DNA of 48,497 bases from Acidobacteriaceae bacterium (GTDB taxonomy: Bacteria > Acidobacteriota > Terriglobia > Terriglobales > Acidobacteriaceae): NCBI GenBank assembly GCA_025352065.1, contig JANXUC010000170.1:1-48497 (forward strand), read 5' to 3'. This document shows positions 27,001-35,814 of this stretch, one piece after another. The number at the start of each line of letters is the position of its first letter. The stretch's first letter is position 1. The notes beneath the pieces were generated by a model. It made no database searches. It saw only the letters and a program-made list of their open reading frames with translations, and was not told the origin of the DNA. The translations under genes were made by a program, and so were the position numbers.

Positions 27001-27649
27001 CAGCCATAAGATTGCATTCGGACCCGTCGACTACAATCGCAACCAGGTCCTTGTGGTCAACACTGTCTACGAATTGCCGTTTGGTAAGGGCAAGAAGTAC
27101 ATGGGCAATGCGAGCCGGGCGATGGACTACGCTATTGGCGGATGGGGAATCACCAACACTACCAACTGGAGCAGCGGCTTGCCATGGACGCCGAAGTTCA
27201 ACAACTGTGATGCCGAACAAGACGTAGGCATTTGCCGCCCGAACAGAGGCTCGGGCTCGTTCCGCACCAGTTTAGGGAAGCTTGACCCGGTCAACCACAC
27301 CATCACTTACTTCACGCCGGTTCAGGACATCACAGCCACCAGTGGTCAGGCGTTCACAGATCCGGGTGCCGGGAATCTTGGAAACGTCGGACGCAACTCT
27401 TTCCACGGTCCGGCTGGATTCTACTCCGATCTGTCGATCTCCAAGGGCTTCAAGATCACGGAAACCGCGAAGGCTAAGTTTGTATTTGATGCTTTTAACG
27501 TGTTCAATCACCCCGTCTACGCGTTCAGTGCAAACAATGGCGCTAACAACTGCATTGATTGCCAAGGCGGCAACAATGGTAAGATCACAGGCCTCGAGCA
27601 GGGTACGAACATGCGGCAGTTGCAATTCGCCGTACGCTTCGACTTCTAG
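24080..27649 (+). CDS. Oar-like TonB-dependent outer-membrane receptor with carboxypeptidase-regulatory domain
   Basis: A 1189-residue outer-membrane protein. It begins with a Sec signal peptide (hydrophobic residues 6-25, cleavage near AFAQA). A carboxypeptidase-regulatory-like beta-sandwich follows (about 30-115: GSIVGTVTDPSGAAVAGAKITVLN is its classic opening), then a plug-like region with VQDLPIFNRNFTQIQLLSPG, then a very long beta-barrel ending in RQLQFAVRFDF with a terminal aromatic residue. The architecture matches the Oar family, abundant in Acidobacteria and Myxococcus. Oar members take up or export large substrates; these are usually unknown, although glycans and protease export have been proposed. 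The ATG at 24080 has GGAGGT nine bases upstream. A perfect terminator follows at 27677. A regulator-like membrane protein is divergent. Confidence 0.92.
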   Translation: MTRRYILAAVVAVCVALTTLVPTAAFAQAVYGSIVGTVTDPSGAAVAGAKITVLNQRKGTTDTATSNESGNYSVSHLVPDTYTVRAESSGFKITELKDVQVSADASASVPLQFQVGGSTETVEVTAEAPQLKTDRADVAVQFNERYVQDLPIFNRNFTQIQLLSPGSQKLVGWSHAATENPQGGQQIFSQGQHFSGTGFELDGTDNQDPILGIIVINPNLDGVTEAKVALQNYDAEFGKAVASLVTAQTRSGSNQLHGSGFYFDRRDGFQARDPFTQFAKNPLTGRFIPQGKWQQFGGTIGGPVIKDKLFFFGDYQGTRQTSGISTQFTLPTALVHSTCDPATNTTGFCDLSEYSALGSGVSGGGQAFDPASSIFLDGSGRSPFLGNLIPIARISPAAGKILSQLPAATGTGLFNNFVGSGSGPFKQNSFDTRIDYTASQSLNVFGRFSVSYFSLSGKGLLGALGGSGNGLLGLSGSSVTHNYSLATGFNKTISSTLLTDFRFGYFKYNPVASKPTGGTPMTALGIPNANTSDPKTAGLGSFLFDGTISNFGDGLGVGRCNCPLTESEQQFQFVNNWTKVHGNHQFKFGADLRYAMNLRIPSDNNRTGEYNFNRKLTGDLNFGGGLDLASFLLGDVSQLQRYANNPASGGSPAERQKRTFFYGQDTWRVTPKLTVNYGLRWEIYFPETVNGKGAGGFANIVDNNGTGGIRAAGYGGIGSNGNVKNDFKAFAPRLGIAYQLTPKTVVRMGYGRSYDIGVFGSNFGHTVTQNLPVLLKQNLKASNIIAGASDDYIQIFTLDQGPIAPDFGGAIPANGIIQLNASLSGTHIRPIKQTLPAVDAWNATVQRQVTNTISAEVSYVGSKGTHGFAGNGPNYDVNPVSLVNYKTNNPLTGVNFTQNERRPLCGPEDTTIGPTLGDCTKFGYGLGNYYGNDAGSNYNAFEVKVDKRFSSGLQFLTHYTYSHANNFNSDYYAISHKIAFGPVDYNRNQVLVVNTVYELPFGKGKKYMGNASRAMDYAIGGWGITNTTNWSSGLPWTPKFNNCDAEQDVGICRPNRGSGSFRTSLGKLDPVNHTITYFTPVQDITATSGQAFTDPGAGNLGNVGRNSFHGPAGFYSDLSISKGFKITETAKAKFVFDAFNVFNHPVYAFSANNGANNCIDCQGGNNGKITGLEQGTNMRQLQFAVRFDF

Positions 27650-27676
27650 ATCTGACGCAAGAGAACTTTCTAACGT

Positions 27677-27714
27677 GAGGGAGTCTGAATCAGACTCCCT
27701 CATTTTTATGTTTT
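27677..27714 (+). terminator. Rho-independent terminator after the Oar-like receptor
   Basis: GAGGGAGTCTGA (27677-27688) and TCAGACTCCCTC (27690-27701) form a perfect 12-base inverted repeat around one central base, followed by a T-rich tail ATTTTTATGTTTT. It lies 28 bases after the receptor stop and should end that transcript before the next TPR gene. Confidence 0.9.
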
Positions 27715-27746
27715 AATCTGGCGAGCGCAAGCCCTTGGCGATAGTC

Positions 27747-28793
27747 ATGTCGACCTCTCGATTATTCTTCGTCGTTATCCTGCTCGCCGCAACGATAGTC
27801 GTCGCGCAAGAGCCGAAAGGTCAAGAACCATCGGCGGCCCCCCCGGTTAGCGACTCGGCTAAATCCCAATTCTCGCAGGCCAAGCAGCTCGCGCAGCACG
27901 GCCAATTCGACGAAGCCATTGCTCAACTTAAAGCTCTGGAATCCTCGCAGGCTCCGCCCAAGGGCCTTTACCACGAACTCGGCACCGCCTACTACAAGAA
28001 AGGCGACTACGCTCAAGCCACCGCATACCTGAAGAAAGCGCTCGAAGAAGACCCCGCTGACAAGGAAGCTACGCAGTTGCTCGGGTTGTCGTACTACCTC
28101 TCCGGCCATCCTACTGACGCGATTCCGCTCCTGGAAAAGGTACAAGGCTGGTTTCCGCGCGCCAATATCGACGCCGCGTATATTCTTGGCGTCTGCTATA
28201 TTCAGTCCAAAGACTATGACCACGCTCGTGGCGCTTTCGCCCGCATGTTCGATGTGCCGCAGAATTCCGCTGCCAGCTATCTGTTTACCGCGCGTATGTT
28301 GATGCGTCAGGAATTCGATCCCGTCGCCGAAGAATACGCGCTGAAGGCCATCGCCCTCGATCCCAAGCTGCCGCTGGCGCATTTTTTGTTGGGCGAGCTC
28401 TATCTCTACAAGTCACGCATCGACGAAGCCATTGCGGAATTCCAGAAAGAGCTGGCCATCAATCCCGCGCACGCTGCTACGCTCTACAAACTTGCCGACG
28501 CTTATTCGCGCATCCAAAAATTTGATGATGCCGAACGCCTTCTGCAACGCTCCATCTGGCTGGATGCCACTTCAACCGGGCCGTACATCCTGATGGGCAA
28601 GGTCCTACAGAAGAAAGGCGAGCCAGTGCTAGCCGCCAGGGCTTTGCAGCGCGCGGTCACGATGGACCCCAACAATCCGATGCCGCATCACTTGCTGGGT
28701 CAAGCCTACCGGGATTTGGGACAAAAAGACGACGCCGAACGCGAACTGAAACTTGCGGAAGAATTGCAATCCAAACAAGACGCGCATCCCTAA
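27747..28793 (+). CDS. Exported TPR-repeat protein, 348 aa
   Basis: The ATG at 27747 gives a clean Sec signal peptide (MSTSRLFFVVILLAATIVVAQ); an in-frame TTG at 27735 would add four residues. About eight tetratricopeptide repeats follow, for example HELGTAYYKKGDYAQATAYLKKALEEDP and PHHLLGQAYRDLGQKDDAERELKLAEEL. There is no other domain. The protein should act in the periplasm as a scaffold for other proteins. It sits between the receptor terminator and the PfkB kinase gene, which starts 18 bases later and may be cotranscribed. A functional link to the kinase is not obvious from sequence. Confidence 0.85.
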   Translation: MSTSRLFFVVILLAATIVVAQEPKGQEPSAAPPVSDSAKSQFSQAKQLAQHGQFDEAIAQLKALESSQAPPKGLYHELGTAYYKKGDYAQATAYLKKALEEDPADKEATQLLGLSYYLSGHPTDAIPLLEKVQGWFPRANIDAAYILGVCYIQSKDYDHARGAFARMFDVPQNSAASYLFTARMLMRQEFDPVAEEYALKAIALDPKLPLAHFLLGELYLYKSRIDEAIAEFQKELAINPAHAATLYKLADAYSRIQKFDDAERLLQRSIWLDATSTGPYILMGKVLQKKGEPVLAARALQRAVTMDPNNPMPHHLLGQAYRDLGQKDDAERELKLAEELQSKQDAHP

Positions 28794-28811
28794 ATCAAAA
28801 CTTCGCCCACC

Positions 28812-29726
28812 ATGAAAAAAGACAAATACAAAGTTGTCGGCATAGGAGAGATATTGTGGGATCTGTTGCCCGACGGGAAACATCTAGGCGGCGCGCCCGC
28901 AAATTTTGCCTACATCACCAGCCTGCTGGGCGATGAAGGAACCGTAGCCAGCCGCGTGGGCTCCGACACTCTCGGAAGCGAGGCGACAAAGCAGTTGGCC
29001 AGCCTTGGACTTGCTGCAACGTTCGTGCAAAGGGATTCGGAGCATCCTACGGGCACCGTGAAGGTGGAAGTTCATGGCGCGGGCCAGCCCAGATTTGAAA
29101 TTGCGTCCTCCGTGGCCTGGGACTATCTGGAGTGGACGCCGCAGTGGCAGGAATTGGCCCGTGAAACCGACGCAGTTTGTTTTGGCTCGCTGGCGCAGCG
29201 TTCGCCGCAGAGTCACCAAACCATTCGTCAGTTCTTGCTGCATATTCCTCCCGGCGCCGTACGCATCTTCGATGTGAATCTAAGGCAGGCTTTCTATTCC
29301 TCGCAAATACTGTCCGAATCCGCCAAGTTGGCGCAAATCATGAAGCTCAATCACGACGAGCTGCCGCAGATCATGCAATTGCTTGATCTGGGCCATGTGG
29401 ATGAGCCTTCCTCCGCCCGGCGGTTGGTTAGCCTGTTTGGCCTGAAGCTGGTGTGTGTTACCCGAGGTGAACGCGGCAGCCTGCTGGTGACTGCTGAGGA
29501 AACCTGCGAGCATCGGGGATTTCGCATCCAGGTGGTCGATACGGTCGGCGCTGGCGACGCCTTCACTGCGGGCCTGGTTCACCACTACTTGCGTGGCTGC
29601 TCGCTGGAAGCCATGAACGACTCGGCCAACCGTATGGGGGCATGGGTCGCCCGCCATGCTGGAGCCACGCCCGCCCCGGATTCGGCGGGCCTAGCCTGCG
29701 CTTTGGCCAACATAACCGCTTGTTAG
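28812..29726 (+). CDS. PfkB-family carbohydrate kinase, probable fructokinase
   Basis: A 304-residue cytoplasmic kinase of the ribokinase/PfkB family. It starts VVGIGEILWDLLPDG with LGGAPANFAYITSLLG next, the N-terminal family signature, and contains FDVNLRQAFYS (substrate/ATP site) and, near the C-terminus, the catalytic motif DTVGAGDAFTAGL with the base aspartate. The short form beginning GEILWDLLP is typical of fructokinases, which phosphorylate D-fructose to fructose 6-phosphate. GH32 and sucrose phosphorylase, encoded about 20 kb to the left, both release fructose, so the kinase completes that pathway (inference). No recognisable ribosome site precedes the ATG. Other sugars of the family, such as ribose, are less likely. 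Confidence 0.88.
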   Translation: MKKDKYKVVGIGEILWDLLPDGKHLGGAPANFAYITSLLGDEGTVASRVGSDTLGSEATKQLASLGLAATFVQRDSEHPTGTVKVEVHGAGQPRFEIASSVAWDYLEWTPQWQELARETDAVCFGSLAQRSPQSHQTIRQFLLHIPPGAVRIFDVNLRQAFYSSQILSESAKLAQIMKLNHDELPQIMQLLDLGHVDEPSSARRLVSLFGLKLVCVTRGERGSLLVTAEETCEHRGFRIQVVDTVGAGDAFTAGLVHHYLRGCSLEAMNDSANRMGAWVARHAGATPAPDSAGLACALANITAC

Positions 29727-29813
29727 ACCTAGATTGCAGGTCCGACCTCCAGCTTTCAGCTATTCTTCATGGATGGGGTTTTACCCTAGCCTTCAGGGAG
29801 AGAAGCGGAAAAC

Positions 29814-32800
29814 ATGGCCAGTGAGAGGAATGAGAAGCCTGAAGAGAAAATTTCGCAGTCTTCGTACTGGCTGGCGCGCCATTCCCGTTCGGTAATCTTC
29901 CTGATTGTTGTGCTCGGCTTGCTCGGCGGATACCTGGCGTCGACTATTCCTGTTTCCGTATTCCCAGCTACAAACTTCCCTCGCATTTTGATCGCTGTTG
30001 ACAACGGCGTGATGCCCATTGACCAGATGCGCGTGACCGTTACCCGTCCGCTGGAAGAAGCTGTAAATAGCGTTCCGGGCCTGCAGGAAGTGCGCTCAAT
30101 TACTAGCCGCGGCTCAGCGGAAATCGATCTGTTTTTTAGCTGGGACGTCGATATGTTCCAGACTTTGCAATACGTGAATGCAGCGCTGGCCCGCGCGCAA
30201 GCGTCGCTGCCTCCGAGGGCGCAGGTGGAAGCCCATCGACTGACGTTCGCCAGCTTCCCAATCCTGGGCTACAGCCTGACGTCGGCGAATGTTCCGCAAA
30301 CGAAACTGTGGGAGCTGGCGACCTACGAGCTCAAGCCGCGCCTGAATCGCCTGGACGGAGTTTCCACGGTAATCGTGCAGGGTGGGCAGGAGCCGGAATT
30401 CCACGTAATGCCCGATCCTGCCAAGTTGCTGACAGCCAGCGTGACCGTTCCAGACATTCTGGAAGCGGTACGGCGCACCAATTTGATTGATTCGCCCGGA
30501 TTGCTGGAGCGCAATCACCAACTGGTGCTCGGGCTAATTAGCGGGCAAGTGCATACTCCCGAAGAAATCGCATCCACCGTGATCAAGACGACGGCTACGG
30601 GGATTCCTGTTCGGGTGGGCGACGTTGCATCCGTTGCTCCGGGAGTGAAACCGGTTTATACGATTGTGACCGCCAACGGCAAACCCGCCGTGCTGCTTTA
30701 TATCAACCGCCAACCCGAGAGCAACACGGTGCAGGTCGCAGATGAAGCGCACGCCGAAGTAGAGCGCATCCGGAAGTCCCTTCCCCCAGGCGTGGCGCTC
30801 ACGCCGTTTTACGATCAGTCCATCATCGTAGGCGAATCAATCAGCAGCGTGCGCGACGCCATTTTTCTGGGACTGATTCTGGCTTCCATCATTCTCGTTG
30901 TTTTTCTTGGCGATTGGAGAACGTCGGTTGTGGCTGGGCTAGTGATTCCGGTTACGGTTCTCGTCACGTTTATCGTGCTCAAGATGCTGGGCCAGAGCTT
31001 TAACCTGATGACGCTGGGCGGACTTGCCGCCGCCGTAGGCCTGGTGATTGACGACGCCATCGTGGTGGTGGAAAACATCGTGCTGCACCGCGACGCTGGC
31101 CAATCTCCAGTGCATGCCATTCGCAGCGCGCTTAACGAAATTACTTTGCCGCTGGTGGGATCCACAGTAACTCCGGTTGTAGTATTCCTGCCGCTGATCG
31201 CCATCACCGGCGTTACGGGAACATTCTTCCGGGCGCTGGCGGTGACGCTGGCAGTGTCGTTGTTTACTTCGCTGATTTTGGCGTTAACCTGGACGCCGAC
31301 CCTGAGCTTGTTACTCCTACGGAACAAGGGGACGGAGTCGAATTTGCCGGAAGCTGGCGTGGAACCGGATCCCGCCAGTGAAGAAAAGTCCACCCGGCGC
31401 ATCATGGCTGCGGAAGAAGCCTCGCTGAGCGGTTTCTTCCTGAAGGTTGTTAATTTCCAGGAGCGTTGGCTGCGGCGGGCGCTGGAGCGACCGAAGTGGC
31501 TGGCGGTTCTGAGTTTGGTTCTGATCGTGCTTTCCTTCATATCGTTTCGCCTTCTCGGAACAGACCTGCTGCCGAAGATGGACGAAGGTGGTTTTGTTTT
31601 TGATTACGTCATGCCTGCGGGGAGCTCTTTGACGGAGACCAACCGCGTCGTCAGTCACCTTGAGCGCATGGTACGCGACATTCCAGAGGTGGAAAGTACT
31701 TCGCGGCGGACGGGCATACAACTGGGGCTCGCAGCGGTGACCGAAGCCAACACCGGCGATTTCTCCGTTATGCTGAAATCTAGCCGCAGTCGAACCAGTG
31801 ACGAAATTGTCTCTGAACTAAGATCCAGATTCGCCGCCGAGGAACCTGCTATTGAGGTTGAGTTTCAGCAGCTTTTGCAGGACATGATTGGCGATCTCAC
31901 GAGTGCACCTGAGCCGGTCCAGATCAAGCTGTTCTCGCCAGACTTCGCATTGCTGCAACAGTGGGCGCCTAAAGTCGCCGATGCCATTCACAATCTTAAG
32001 GGCGTTGTCGATGAACGCGACGGCATTGAAAATACGATTAGTGGTCCGGCAGTGATGTTTCAAGTCAATCCAGCCGTAGCCGCGCGCGCCGGGTTTTCTC
32101 CGGAGGAGGTCGCAATCGATGCCGCAGCCATGCTGGGCGGAGAGCCTGCGCCTACGCCGGTGGTTGCGAATGATCGCGCCTACACATTGCGGGTTCGTTT
32201 TCCCGAGGCCAATCGCTCTTCATTGGAAGCGATGCGCGATACGCTTCTCACCAGTTCGACGGGTAAGACGGCGACCCTGGGCGCGCTGGCTGCGATTACG
32301 GAGTTGCCGGGACAATCGGAGATTCGGCGGGAAAACCTCCAGCGCGACGTAGCCGTCACCGCCCGCTTCGAAGACGTCGACTTGGGGACCGGCATCGCCG
32401 CTGTGCAGAGGGCTGTGAACAACCTGCACATCCCGCCCAGTATTCGAGTCGAGTACGGAGGTACCTTCAAAGAACAGCAAAAGTCTTTTCACGATCTGGT
32501 GCTTGTCCTCGTGCTGGCCGTGTTGCTAGTGTTCGTTGTTCTTCTTTTCGAGTTCGGAACATTCGCGGCGCCGATCGCGATTCTTGCTTCCGCTCTCCTT
32601 TCGACTTCCGGCGTCTTCTTCGCCCTATTGGCCACCCGCACCACTTTCAACATTTCGTCCTTTATGGGGATGATCATGGTGATCGGTATCGTCGCGAAAA
32701 ACGGAATTCTGTTGCTTGATGCGGAGCACAAATTCAGCCGCCTCGGTTTTTCTCCTCAAGATGCCATGTTGCAGGCCAGCCGACGTCGATTGCGTCCTAT

Positions 32801-32990
32801 CGTGATGACAGCGCTGGCGACAGTTGCAGGTATGTTGCCGCTAGCTTTCGCCATCGGCGCAGGCTCTCAGATGTTGCAACCGCTGGCTATCGCTGTCATT
32901 GGCGGCGTCGTTGTGTCGATGGTGCTGTCGCTTATCATCACTCCCGCCGTACACTACTTCCTAACCCGGAACCAACACGCGCAAGCTTAG
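29814..32990 (+). CDS. RND-family efflux pump, inner-membrane component (AcrB/CzcA type)
   Basis: A 1058-residue inner-membrane transporter with the RND plan: a first membrane helix near residue 30, a large periplasmic domain (about 50-335), a six-helix bundle (about 335-500), a second periplasmic domain (about 575-870) and a final helix bundle. Helix 4 carries the proton-relay pair in AAVGLVIDDAIVVVENI, typical of the HAE and HME families. The family drives proton-coupled export of drugs, metals or lipophilic compounds through an outer-membrane channel. No periplasmic adaptor or outer-membrane factor is encoded next to it, which is unusual. A GGGAGAG site stands upstream of the ATG. The small EamA protein gene follows by 29 bases. 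Substrate class cannot be decided by eye. Confidence 0.9.
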   Translation: MASERNEKPEEKISQSSYWLARHSRSVIFLIVVLGLLGGYLASTIPVSVFPATNFPRILIAVDNGVMPIDQMRVTVTRPLEEAVNSVPGLQEVRSITSRGSAEIDLFFSWDVDMFQTLQYVNAALARAQASLPPRAQVEAHRLTFASFPILGYSLTSANVPQTKLWELATYELKPRLNRLDGVSTVIVQGGQEPEFHVMPDPAKLLTASVTVPDILEAVRRTNLIDSPGLLERNHQLVLGLISGQVHTPEEIASTVIKTTATGIPVRVGDVASVAPGVKPVYTIVTANGKPAVLLYINRQPESNTVQVADEAHAEVERIRKSLPPGVALTPFYDQSIIVGESISSVRDAIFLGLILASIILVVFLGDWRTSVVAGLVIPVTVLVTFIVLKMLGQSFNLMTLGGLAAAVGLVIDDAIVVVENIVLHRDAGQSPVHAIRSALNEITLPLVGSTVTPVVVFLPLIAITGVTGTFFRALAVTLAVSLFTSLILALTWTPTLSLLLLRNKGTESNLPEAGVEPDPASEEKSTRRIMAAEEASLSGFFLKVVNFQERWLRRALERPKWLAVLSLVLIVLSFISFRLLGTDLLPKMDEGGFVFDYVMPAGSSLTETNRVVSHLERMVRDIPEVESTSRRTGIQLGLAAVTEANTGDFSVMLKSSRSRTSDEIVSELRSRFAAEEPAIEVEFQQLLQDMIGDLTSAPEPVQIKLFSPDFALLQQWAPKVADAIHNLKGVVDERDGIENTISGPAVMFQVNPAVAARAGFSPEEVAIDAAAMLGGEPAPTPVVANDRAYTLRVRFPEANRSSLEAMRDTLLTSSTGKTATLGALAAITELPGQSEIRRENLQRDVAVTARFEDVDLGTGIAAVQRAVNNLHIPPSIRVEYGGTFKEQQKSFHDLVLVLVLAVLLVFVVLLFEFGTFAAPIAILASALLSTSGVFFALLATRTTFNISSFMGMIMVIGIVAKNGILLLDAEHKFSRLGFSPQDAMLQASRRRLRPIVMTALATVAGMLPLAFAIGAGSQMLQPLAIAVIGGVVVSMVLSLIITPAVHYFLTRNQHAQA

Positions 32991-33019
32991 TTGTTTCCAG
33001 GTGTTAAGGATGGAACTCG

Positions 33020-33436
33020 ATGAACTGGTTTTTGTGGTCCTTGCTTTCAGCCTTGTTTGCAGGCGCTACGGCGGTCTTGGCTAAAGTCGGCGTAAAAGAC
33101 ATCAATTCCAATCTTGCAACGGCGATTCGTACTGCTGTCATCTTCGTGTTCGCTGTGCTGATCGCGACGTTTACCAACACGCACCCGCTGTCCGACATTC
33201 CCCGCCGAACCTGGATATTCCTGGTCTTGTCAGGTCTGGCGACCGGGTTATCGTGGCTATGCTATTTCCGCGCGTTGCAGCTTGGGGAGGCTTCCCGAGT
33301 CGCTCCCGTCGACAAATTGAGTGTCATCGTCGCGATTGCGCTGGCGGCAATCTTCCTGCATGAGAGTCTGACGTGGCACCACTGGGTCGGTGGGCTGTTT
33401 ATATTTTCAGGCGCGCTGGTTCTGGCCTTTAAGTAA
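33020..33436 (+). CDS. Half-size EamA/DMT-family transporter
   Basis: A 138-residue membrane protein with five hydrophobic segments, equal to one EamA repeat instead of the usual two (about 300 residues). Motifs such as LSALFAGATAVLAKVGV at the start and SWLCYFRALQLGEASRVAPVDKL in the third to fourth helix match the EamA repeat well. Single-repeat members are thought to dimerise into a full transporter. Likely substrates of the superfamily include amino acids and metabolites; none can be specified. AAGGATGGA precedes the ATG. It lies 29 bases after the RND pump gene and converges with the beta-propeller gene, with only 15 bases between the two stops. Confidence 0.85.
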   Translation: MNWFLWSLLSALFAGATAVLAKVGVKDINSNLATAIRTAVIFVFAVLIATFTNTHPLSDIPRRTWIFLVLSGLATGLSWLCYFRALQLGEASRVAPVDKLSVIVAIALAAIFLHESLTWHHWVGGLFIFSGALVLAFK

Positions 33437-33451
33437 AGACGGAGCGCTCTT

Positions 33452-35737
33452 CTAACGGTGATGCGCGGCGACGGGCGTCGCAATCTCGTCGACTGCGGTC
33501 GGATCTCCCAACGCGGGGCCATGCCAAACGCCTCCGCCGAATGTCGTGATGTAGATCATGTCTTCATGTTGTGGATCTGGAATTACGCGATTTGCCCACT
33601 TGAAATTGAATCCCTGAATGCGTTTCCAAGTCTTGCCGCGATCCGCAGAACGCCAGATCGCAGATTCATATCCGGCGGCGTAGAGGACCTCAGGTCGTTT
33701 CGGATCGACAGTCACATCGTAGATGTGTTGATCGTTGATAGAACTTGAGCGCCACGACTTGCCTGCGTCGTCGGAAATATAGACTCCACCGCCTTCGGAA
33801 TGATGAGGAAGGTTTCTTCCCCACGCCGCGAGATACAGCCGCCTCGGATTCTTCGGATCGACCGTTATCCCACGAGGCCCGTTACTTCCTGAAGGCAGCG
33901 CGATTCGAACCCAGTGTTCCGCCTCGTCCTCCGACCGGTAGAGTGCACCGTCTTCCTCCTGGCCAATCCCGCCATCCGTGTTGCGGCGTGCCACCACCAA
34001 GTAAAGATTCCCGGCGCTATCCAAGGTCAAGCGATAGGCAAAGGGTTCTTTTCCTGGAATACCAACATTCTTCAGGCTCCAATTTTTCCCCCCGTCGGTC
34101 GACTTGTACACGCCTCGCCCGAACGCCGCAACGTATAGGCCCCGCGCATCCCGCGGACTCTTCGGATCAAGCAGGATGTGAGTTGCTGCCGTCGACGGCA
34201 TTCCGGTGTTCGATACGCGCCATGTCTTACCGCCATCTTCGCTGATGCAGATGCCACCTTCAAAAACACTGGCGGGTTTCTTGCGCCAGGTCTTTGGCTC
34301 GGGCAGATCGTGCTGCCCGCTCATCGCAGCCCACACCCGCCCCCGAACTTCGGGATCAAATACGAGCCAGTAGGTCGTGTTCTTCCATTTCGGCGGGATC
34401 CCGTCCTTGGCCGGAAGCCAGCTATCCCCTCCGTTCTCACTACGAAACGGGCCGATATCCGTATAGGAAATGAGCATTCGTTTGGGGTCAAACGGATTGA
34501 AGTGGATACCATAATTCGTCGTGCTCTCGAGGCCCCGCCCCGAAAATGTTCCGTCGTCCCGTTTGGTCGAATAGAGGGCTTGCCAGTTCTTGCCACCGTC
34601 GGAGGTTCTCAGAATCCGGCCATAGTCGGTTGAGTAGACGAGATCGGGATCGTTTTCCGAGACCGTCATATCGAGGGGACTCTCAGCATAGCCCGCGCCG
34701 AAGTAGGGACTCATCCAGGAATCATGGATATTGGCTGCAGGGCGGGACGACTCCTTCCAAACCGCATCCCAAGTCTTTCCCTCATCACTCGTGCGCATCA
34801 CGCCAAAGGAAACGGTCCTTTCAATCAACCCTTCCTGCAAATTCTTATAAGAAACATATGCGACGCTGGGGTTGCTGGGGCTTACCGCCAGCATACGGAC
34901 CGTTGTGCCTGAGCCAGGAAGGGTTAACCTATTCCACTCTGCCCCACCGTCATTGGAGACAAACAGTCCGGTTGCCGAAGCGGCATACAACACAGCAGCG
35001 CCTGCCTCTGGAACGGACGGGAACGCGATGGAAACAGCGGAAAATGTTCCCCCTCCCTGCGGCAGCTCACGCTGGCGCATTTGGCTGTGTTCGTAAAGAG
35101 AAATAAAGGTCGGGCCTAAGGCAAACACAGTACGGTCGGCGGATGGTGAATGTGGATCGAGAGCTACCCGCAGCGCCGCGCCTCGAAGTGTACCCAGCTC
35201 TTGCCAGGTCTTGCCCCAATCCTTCGACCGAATCAAACTGTGCGCATCGCCCCGCTGCAGGGCCGCGTACAGTGTCTTTGAATCGACAGGATCAACCGCA
35301 AGCGCAGTAATCGTCCCCGACTTGTCGGGAGTTACAAAAACTACTCCGGCATCATCGGAGACGTGTTCCATCACCGTAATTTTTGCGGGATCCGGGTAAA
35401 TTAGACTCCAGGTGACGCCGCCGTTCACGCTACGCCACAATCCCACGCTCTTCGCGTAGATCACATCCGGGTCTTTCGGATCAAACACAAAGTACTTCAC
35501 CCGACCCTGCAGATTAAACATGCGCCAGGTTTCTCCCGCATCGTTCGTGATGTAAGAGCCGGTCATATCACACGCAACTAGAACCCGCTTGGGGTTGTGT
35601 GGGCTGATCGCGGGAGCGAAAAGCGCACCGCCTCCGCCGGGTCCCACGGACAAGAAATGCGCTGCCTCAGGCTTGCGCCAGGACGCAAACAGGCAGCCAA
35701 GTAGAAAAACAGGAAAGAGTCGGCGGAGCGGTTTCAC
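33452..35737 (-). CDS. Secreted beta-propeller protein with twelve Asp-boxes (BNR/sortilin-like)
   Basis: About 761 residues. The chain contains twelve Asp-box motifs of the S/T-x-D/N-x-G-x-x-W type, among them TNDAGETW, SVNGGVTW, SKDWGKTW, SNDGGAEW, TSDGGKNW, SEDGGKTW, STDGGKNW and SADRGKTW. Such motifs build one or two many-bladed propellers as in sortilin/VPS10, xyloglucanases (GH74) and photosystem assembly proteins. Each blade is followed by a VDPKNP or DPKSP loop. No clear catalytic pair of GH74 is recognisable, so a binding role is as likely as hydrolysis. The start is uncertain: the GTG at 35737 gives a tidy signal peptide (KPLRRLFPVFLLGCLF), while an ATG at 35794 would add 19 residues. 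No site has a strong ribosome signal. Confidence 0.82.
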   Translation of the reverse strand: MKPLRRLFPVFLLGCLFASWRKPEAAHFLSVGPGGGGALFAPAISPHNPKRVLVACDMTGSYITNDAGETWRMFNLQGRVKYFVFDPKDPDVIYAKSVGLWRSVNGGVTWSLIYPDPAKITVMEHVSDDAGVVFVTPDKSGTITALAVDPVDSKTLYAALQRGDAHSLIRSKDWGKTWQELGTLRGAALRVALDPHSPSADRTVFALGPTFISLYEHSQMRQRELPQGGGTFSAVSIAFPSVPEAGAAVLYAASATGLFVSNDGGAEWNRLTLPGSGTTVRMLAVSPSNPSVAYVSYKNLQEGLIERTVSFGVMRTSDEGKTWDAVWKESSRPAANIHDSWMSPYFGAGYAESPLDMTVSENDPDLVYSTDYGRILRTSDGGKNWQALYSTKRDDGTFSGRGLESTTNYGIHFNPFDPKRMLISYTDIGPFRSENGGDSWLPAKDGIPPKWKNTTYWLVFDPEVRGRVWAAMSGQHDLPEPKTWRKKPASVFEGGICISEDGGKTWRVSNTGMPSTAATHILLDPKSPRDARGLYVAAFGRGVYKSTDGGKNWSLKNVGIPGKEPFAYRLTLDSAGNLYLVVARRNTDGGIGQEEDGALYRSEDEAEHWVRIALPSGSNGPRGITVDPKNPRRLYLAAWGRNLPHHSEGGGVYISDDAGKSWRSSSINDQHIYDVTVDPKRPEVLYAAGYESAIWRSADRGKTWKRIQGFNFKWANRVIPDPQHEDMIYITTFGGGVWHGPALGDPTAVDEIATPVAAHHR

Positions 35738-35814
35738 TGCCACAATTGTAGCGTCGGCGGCGCTAGCAAACACACACACCTCCCAGCGTCCCATCGCGGT
35801 ACAGCGAGCGCGCC

